DNA of 64,000 nt from Escallonia rubra (taxonomy: Eukaryota; Streptophyta; Magnoliopsida; Escalloniales; Escalloniaceae): the NCBI GenBank assembly GCA_033065855.1, contig JAVXUO010002525.1:16247-80246 (forward strand), written 5' to 3'. The first letter of the stretch is position 1. Each line of letters begins with the position of its first letter. Both the position numbers and the translations under genes were made by a program. Below the pieces are notes generated by a model. That model worked only from the letters and a program-made list of their open reading frames with translations, searched no databases and was not told the origin of the DNA. Shown piece after piece: positions 63,494-64,000 of this stretch.

Positions 63494-63907
63494 GCTCCCG
63501 CTCCCGAACCCCATATCTGCTCACGCTTGGAAAACAAAGGAATAGAGGAATGAAGACATAATACTCTAGTTTTGGAGATGAAGAATTACAAAGTTTAGGC
63601 AAACTGAAAATAAGTAGATTCTGAGAAGAGAAGAAAATAGAGATTGTTGGGAGAACTTTCTACGTAACATTTTGAAACTGTAGGCAAGGTAAAAGTTAGA
63701 AAAGTGTACGACTCTTATGTGGATACACATCTGATGGATGAAGGTAGTGGTTAGCAAAGCATAGGATTCTTGAGATCAAGGATTCTGACATTGCAGGATG
63801 AGATGGTCCAAAAATTCTTACTTGTCAATCAATTGACAGCTTAAAAAATCCTATGCGGCAGAGCTTAGAAAATCTTATGTGTCGCAGTATTAAGCGAAGG
63901 TTTCAGC

Positions 63908-63910
<3 letters not shown>

Positions 63911-63948
<38 letters not shown>
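63911..63948. repeat. (TA)n microsatellite
   Basis: A run of about 19 TA dinucleotides is read directly. Confidence 0.95.
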
Positions 63949-63950
<2 letters not shown>

Positions 63951-64000
63951 TTCTCAATTAGGGAAACTTCCATTAGCCACATATCTAGCCATAGCCATGT

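Larger units (their letters stand above)
61106..64000. other. spacer with CAY-rich start and no recognised gene
   Basis: 61106-61380 continues the CAY-rich DNA. The rest is AT rich with only short chance open frames; the only structures I can support are the hairpin at 63342-63493 and a TA microsatellite at about 63911-63948. Confidence 0.55.

Overview
This is a window of plant nuclear DNA, almost certainly from a eudicot: intron-rich genes with plant-only products, AT-rich intergenic DNA and a dense load of plant transposons (Ty3/gypsy, SIRE-type copia LTR, CACTA, Mutator, hAT, LINE, Helitron). The species cannot be told from the sequence.

Layout. 1-3840: a decayed Tat-lineage Ty3/gypsy retrotransposon, 5' end outside the window. 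3841-5300: AT-rich spacer with a hairpin repeat. About 5300-14573: a chloroplast-type NAD kinase (NADK2) locus on the + strand. Its splice sites and C-terminal catalytic exons are well preserved, but at least five coding lesions make it a pseudogene as read. One intron holds a 1.04-kb hAT insertion and a decayed plastid 23S rRNA fragment. 14574-17287: spacer. 17288-19054 (-): a complete three-exon ACC oxidase (ACO5-like).

18087-58695: a tandem segmental duplication, the main feature of the window. Copy A runs 18087-45108 and copy B 45109-58695. The ancestral unit held, left to right: the 5' two thirds of the ACO gene with its promoter, a hAT element, a TRICHOME BIREFRINGENCE-LIKE (TBL) acetyltransferase gene, a small membrane-protein gene resembling TED6/TED7, a second hAT element, a LINE fragment and a Helitron end. 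The left break lies in ACO intron 2, so copy B carries a 3'-truncated ACO. After the duplication, copy A gained a CACTA element (2,829 bp), a SIRE-type solo LTR (1,237 bp) and an autonomous-type MULE (5,785 bp); copy B gained a 1,003-bp hAT element. Empty target sites can be read in the sister copy. Three large blocks of about 1.27, 1.87 and 1.35 kb are present only in A; the last removes TBL exons 2 and 3 from B. Together these events account for nearly all of the 13.4-kb length difference between copies.

58696-64000: degenerate CAY-rich DNA split by a second member of the 1-kb hAT family, then spacer with a hairpin and a TA microsatellite.

Gene logic. ACO makes ethylene. TBL (wall polysaccharide O-acetylation) and the TED6/7-like protein (in known members a partner of secondary-wall cellulose synthase) are adjacent and on the same strand, which suggests a small cell-wall neighbourhood. 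Copy A keeps full versions of all three genes; in copy B only the TED6/7-like gene is complete. A captured TPLATE fragment lies in a TIR-flanked (Pack-MULE-like) element found only in copy A.
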